Shown here: positions 61,159 to 64,000 of the stretch, piece by piece | Numbering within the stretch: position 1 is the stretch's first letter | How the letters are laid out: each line of letters begins with the position of its first letter | Assembly: GCF_014155765.1 (NCBI RefSeq) | Contig: NZ_SCKT01000011.1 | Coordinates: 53,342-117,341, forward strand | Origin: Pantoea dispersa | Lineage (GTDB): Bacteria > Pseudomonadota > Gammaproteobacteria > Enterobacterales > Enterobacteriaceae | Length of the DNA: 64,000 nt | Direction of reading: 5' to 3' | Position numbers and translations under genes: made by a program | The notes under the pieces: generated by a model | What the model saw: only the letters and a program-made list of their open reading frames with translations | Database searches by the model: none | What the model was told of the DNA's origin: nothing

Positions 61159-61186
61159 CTTGAAAATTTGAGGGATGACCTCATTT
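61159..61186 (+). promoter_or_regulatory. Sigma-32 heat-shock promoter of clpB
   Basis: CTTGAA (61159-61164), 14-base spacer, CCTCATTT (61179-61186), close to the sigma-32 consensus CTTGAA-N13-15-CCCCATNT. The segment TTGAGGGATGACCTCATTTA matches the E. coli clpB promoter from memory. Confidence 0.9.
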
Positions 61187-61224
61187 AATCTCCAGTAGCA
61201 TTTTGACCTGTAATGGGAGGAATC

Positions 61225-63798
61225 ATGCGTCTGGATCGTCTTACCAACAAATTCCAGTTGGCCCTTGCCGATGCACAGTCCCTTGCTCTGGGACACGATA
61301 ATCAATTCATCGAACCCCTGCACCTGATGAGCGCGCTGCTCAACCAGGAGGGTGGATCGGTACGTCCGCTGCTCAGTGCGGCGGGGGCGGATGTCGCTAG
61401 CCTGCGTACCAGCATCGAACAAGCCATCAATCGTTTGCCACAGGTCGAAGGGACCGACGGCGACGTTCAGCCATCAGCGGATTTGGTCCGGGTACTGAAT
61501 CTGTGCGACAAGCTGGCGCAAAAGCGCGGCGACAACTTTATTTCATCTGAATTATTTGTTCTGGCGGCCCTCGAATCGCGCGGCTCGCTGGCGGACTTAC
61601 TGAAGTCTGCCGGTGCCACGGCGGACAAACTCGCTAAGGCCATCGAGCAACTGCGGGGAGGGGAAAACGTGAACGATCAGGGGGCTGAAGATCAGCGCCA
61701 GGCTTTGAAAAAATACACCATCGATCTGACGGAGCGCGCTGAGCTCGGCAAGTTAGATCCGGTTATCGGGCGTGACGAAGAGATTCGCCGCACCATTCAG
61801 GTATTACAGCGTCGAACCAAAAATAACCCGGTGCTCATCGGTGAACCGGGCGTCGGTAAAACCGCCATCGTTGAAGGGCTGGCACAGCGCATCATTAACG
61901 GCGAAGTGCCGGAAGGGCTGAAAGGCCGGCGCGTTCTGGCGCTGGATATGGGCGCGCTGGTGGCCGGTGCGAAATATCGCGGCGAGTTTGAAGAGCGCCT
62001 GAAAGGCGTACTGAATGACCTCGCGAAGCAGGAAGGCAACGTCATTCTGTTTATCGATGAGCTGCATACCATGGTCGGCGCCGGTAAAGCAGACGGCGCG
62101 ATGGATGCCGGCAACATGCTGAAGCCGGCGCTGGCACGCGGTGAACTGCACTGCGTGGGTGCCACCACGCTGGATGAATATCGCCAGTACATTGAGAAAG
62201 ATGCCGCGCTGGAGCGCCGCTTCCAGAAAGTGTTCGTCGCCGAACCGAGCGTGGAAGACACCATCGCCATTCTGCGTGGCCTGAAAGAGCGTTATGAGCT
62301 GCATCACCATGTGCAAATTACCGATCCGGCGATTGTCGCTGCGGCAACGTTGTCGCACCGCTATATTGCCGATCGCCAGTTGCCGGACAAAGCCATCGAC
62401 CTGATTGATGAGGCGGCGTCGAGTATTCGTTTGCAGATTGACTCCAAGCCGGAACCGCTCGATCGTCTCGAACGGCGCATCATCCAGCTCAAACTGGAGC
62501 AGCAGGCGCTGAAGAAAGAATCGGATGACGCCAGCGTTAAGCGTCTGGAGATGCTGGAAAGCGAGCTGGATCAGAAAGAGCGCGAATATGCTGAGCTCGA
62601 AGAAGAGTGGAAAGCGGAAAAAGCCTCGCTGACCGGCACGCAAAACATCAAAGCTGAGCTGGAACAGGCGCGTCTGGCTATGGAGCAGGCACGGCGTGTG
62701 GGTGACCTGGGCCAGATGTCGGAACTGCAGTACGGCAAAATTCCGGAGCTGGAAAAACAGCTGGCAAGCGCCACGCAGGCGGAAGGTAAAACCATGAAGC
62801 TGTTACGCAACCGCGTAACGGATGTCGAGATCGCCGATGTGCTGGCGCGCTGGACCGGTATTCCGGTGGCCCGCATGATGGAAGGCGAGCGCGATAAACT
62901 GTTGCGGATGGAGCAGGAGCTGCATGCCCGGGTTATCGGCCAGGACGAAGCGGTTGAAGCGGTATCGAACGCCATTCGCCGTAGCCGCGCCGGTTTGTCT
63001 GACCCGAACCGGCCGATCGGATCGTTCCTGTTCCTTGGACCGACCGGTGTCGGTAAAACCGAGCTGTGTAAGGCGCTGGCTAATTTCCTGTTCGATAGCG
63101 ACGACGCGATGGTGCGTATCGATATGTCGGAATTCATGGAGAAACATTCGGTGTCGCGTCTGGTCGGGGCACCTCCGGGCTACGTCGGTTATGAAGAGGG
63201 CGGTTACCTGACAGAGGCGGTGCGTCGTCGCCCTTACTCGGTGATTTTGCTGGATGAGGTGGAAAAAGCGCATCCGGATGTGTTCAACATTCTGCTGCAG
63301 GTGCTGGACGACGGGCGACTGACCGATGGTCAGGGGCGCACCGTGGACTTCCGTAATACCGTGGTGATCATGACATCTAACCTCGGTTCGGATCTGATTC
63401 AGGAACGTTTCGGCGCGCTTGATTACGCGGAAATGAAAGATGTGGTGATGACGGTCGTCGGACACCATTTCCGTCCGGAGTTTATCAACCGTATTGATGA
63501 GGTAGTGGTATTCCATCCGCTGGGCGAAAAACATATTGCCTCGATTGCGCAGATTCAGCTGCAGCGGCTGTATCAGCGTCTGGAAGAGCGCGGTTATCAG
63601 CTGCACATTTCCGACGCGGCGCTGAAACTGCTGGGCGAAAATGGTTACGATCCGGTTTACGGCGCGCGGCCATTGAAACGGGCGATTCAGCAGCAGATTG
63701 AAAACCCGCTGGCGCAGAAGATTTTGTCTGGCGCGCTGGTTCCGGGAAAAACCATCGAAATGGATGTGCAGGACGATGCCATCGTCGCGCACCAATAA
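61225..63798 (+). CDS. clpB: ATP-dependent protein disaggregase ClpB
   Basis: Hsp100 disaggregase that threads aggregated proteins with help of DnaK. It is 857 aa, the E. coli length. N domain; NBD1 with Walker [16 protein letters not shown] near residue 206; the middle coiled coil (about 410-525, [20 protein letters not shown]); NBD2 with [17 protein letters not shown] near 605, [14 protein letters not shown] and sensor-2 [20 protein letters not shown] precedes the ATG at 61225; an internal start near residue 149 ([15 protein letters not shown]) probably makes ClpB-delta-N, as in E. coli. Confidence 0.98.
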   Translation: MRLDRLTNKFQLALADAQSLALGHDNQFIEPLHLMSALLNQEGGSVRPLLSAAGADVASLRTSIEQAINRLPQVEGTDGDVQPSADLVRVLNLCDKLAQKRGDNFISSELFVLAALESRGSLADLLKSAGATADKLAKAIEQLRGGENVNDQGAEDQRQALKKYTIDLTERAELGKLDPVIGRDEEIRRTIQVLQRRTKNNPVLIGEPGVGKTAIVEGLAQRIINGEVPEGLKGRRVLALDMGALVAGAKYRGEFEERLKGVLNDLAKQEGNVILFIDELHTMVGAGKADGAMDAGNMLKPALARGELHCVGATTLDEYRQYIEKDAALERRFQKVFVAEPSVEDTIAILRGLKERYELHHHVQITDPAIVAAATLSHRYIADRQLPDKAIDLIDEAASSIRLQIDSKPEPLDRLERRIIQLKLEQQALKKESDDASVKRLEMLESELDQKEREYAELEEEWKAEKASLTGTQNIKAELEQARLAMEQARRVGDLGQMSELQYGKIPELEKQLASATQAEGKTMKLLRNRVTDVEIADVLARWTGIPVARMMEGERDKLLRMEQELHARVIGQDEAVEAVSNAIRRSRAGLSDPNRPIGSFLFLGPTGVGKTELCKALANFLFDSDDAMVRIDMSEFMEKHSVSRLVGAPPGYVGYEEGGYLTEAVRRRPYSVILLDEVEKAHPDVFNILLQVLDDGRLTDGQGRTVDFRNTVVIMTSNLGSDLIQERFGALDYAEMKDVVMTVVGHHFRPEFINRIDEVVVFHPLGEKHIASIAQIQLQRLYQRLEERGYQLHISDAALKLLGENGYDPVYGARPLKRAIQQQIENPLAQKILSGALVPGKTIEMDVQDDAIVAHQ

Positions 63799-63810
63799 CG
63801 CAACGTGACA

Positions 63811-63837
63811 AAAACGGGCCTCAGGGCCCGTTTTTTT
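63811..63837 (+). terminator. clpB terminator
   Basis: AAAACGGGCC, loop TCAG, GGCCCGTTTT, then TTT. Starts 12 bases after the clpB stop. Confidence 0.92.
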
Positions 63838-63879
63838 ATGCTGTTTCGCAAGAATTAGCTGGTTTTTGCAACGTGTTGC

Positions 63880-63960
63880 CTGGAAAGTGAGCGGTCGCGC
63901 AAAAACTGCAAATTAGCGCTTGTCAGGCGAAACGAAGTCCCTATAATGCGCCACCACTGA
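63880..63960 (+). promoter_or_regulatory. rRNA operon P1 promoter (rrn starts beyond the window)
   Basis: TTGTCA (63920-63925), a 16-base spacer, TATAAT (63942-63947) and the GC discriminator GCGCCACCACTG are the pattern of enterobacterial rrn P1 promoters. Upstream GCAAAAACTGCAAATTAGCG resembles an UP element or Fis site. In E. coli rrnG follows clpB, so an rRNA operon is expected just outside. Confidence 0.85.
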
Positions 63961-64000
63961 GACGGCAAAGCGGCAACGCAGGCGGCTCAGCAGGGCGTGA

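Overview
The window is a chromosomal segment of a gamma-proteobacterium of the order Enterobacterales, most likely Erwiniaceae (Pantoea/Erwinia-like). Nearly every protein reads as a close relative of the E. coli K-12 product. Gene order follows the E. coli relA-eno-cys-rpoS-recA-alaS and ffh-trmD-aroF-clpB-rrn regions, but the two blocks are joined directly (luxS next to corB), and several lineage-specific insertions and losses are visible. Family assignments come from recognising the sequences; no database search was run.

Layout. 1-7.6 kb: relA (5' end outside the window), mazG, pyrG, eno, queE, queD. mazEF, which separates relA and mazG in E. coli, is absent. 7.9-18.3 kb: the sulfate assimilation region, with cysJIH, a convergent iap-type M28 peptidase, a siroheme synthase gene (cysG/cysF type) leading cysDNC, and ygbE. 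The CRISPR-Cas locus that lies between cysH and iap in E. coli is missing. 18.4-21 kb: ftsB-ispD-ispF-truD.

21.0-28.0 kb is the most distinctive accessory block: a LacI-type regulator, a perfect 24-bp palindromic operator, a SIS-domain sugar-phosphate protein, an EIIBC PTS permease, a ChiP-like outer-membrane porin and a secreted family 9 glycoside hydrolase. It looks like a complete outer-membrane-to-cytoplasm route for an oligosaccharide, perhaps a chitosan-type beta-glucosaminide. It sits between truD and pcm, where surE is expected; a short surE remnant survives just upstream of pcm.

28.4-42.5 kb: pcm, nlpD, rpoS, convergent mutS, mltB, inserted yjdM and tam, pncC, recA (with LexA box), recX, alaS, csrA. 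42.8-44.0 kb: tRNA-Ser(GCU) and four tRNA-Arg(ACG) genes, each tRNA-Arg followed by a 134-nt repeat that ends in a copy of the tRNA 3' end and resembles RtT elements. 44.3-49.7 kb: yqaB, yqaA, gshA, the sRNA gene micA with its sigma-E promoter, luxS, corB, ypjD. 49.9-53.4 kb: ffh and the rpsP-rimM-trmD-rplS operon. 53.5-58.3 kb: a GNAT acetyltransferase, aroF-tyrA behind TyrR boxes, and pheA on the opposite strand behind the pheL attenuator, then raiA. 58.5-64 kb: bamD, rluD, pgeF, clpB with a sigma-32 promoter, and an rRNA P1 promoter at the right edge, so an rRNA operon starts just outside.

Functional themes are reductive sulfur assimilation (CysJIH, CysDNC plus siroheme supply), aromatic amino acid synthesis with classical TyrR and attenuation control, stress and DNA repair functions (RelA, RpoS, RecA, MutS, ClpB), and the SRP/ribosomal protein operons. 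A small dispersed palindromic repeat family occupies the relA-mazG, queE-queD and cysH-iap gaps.
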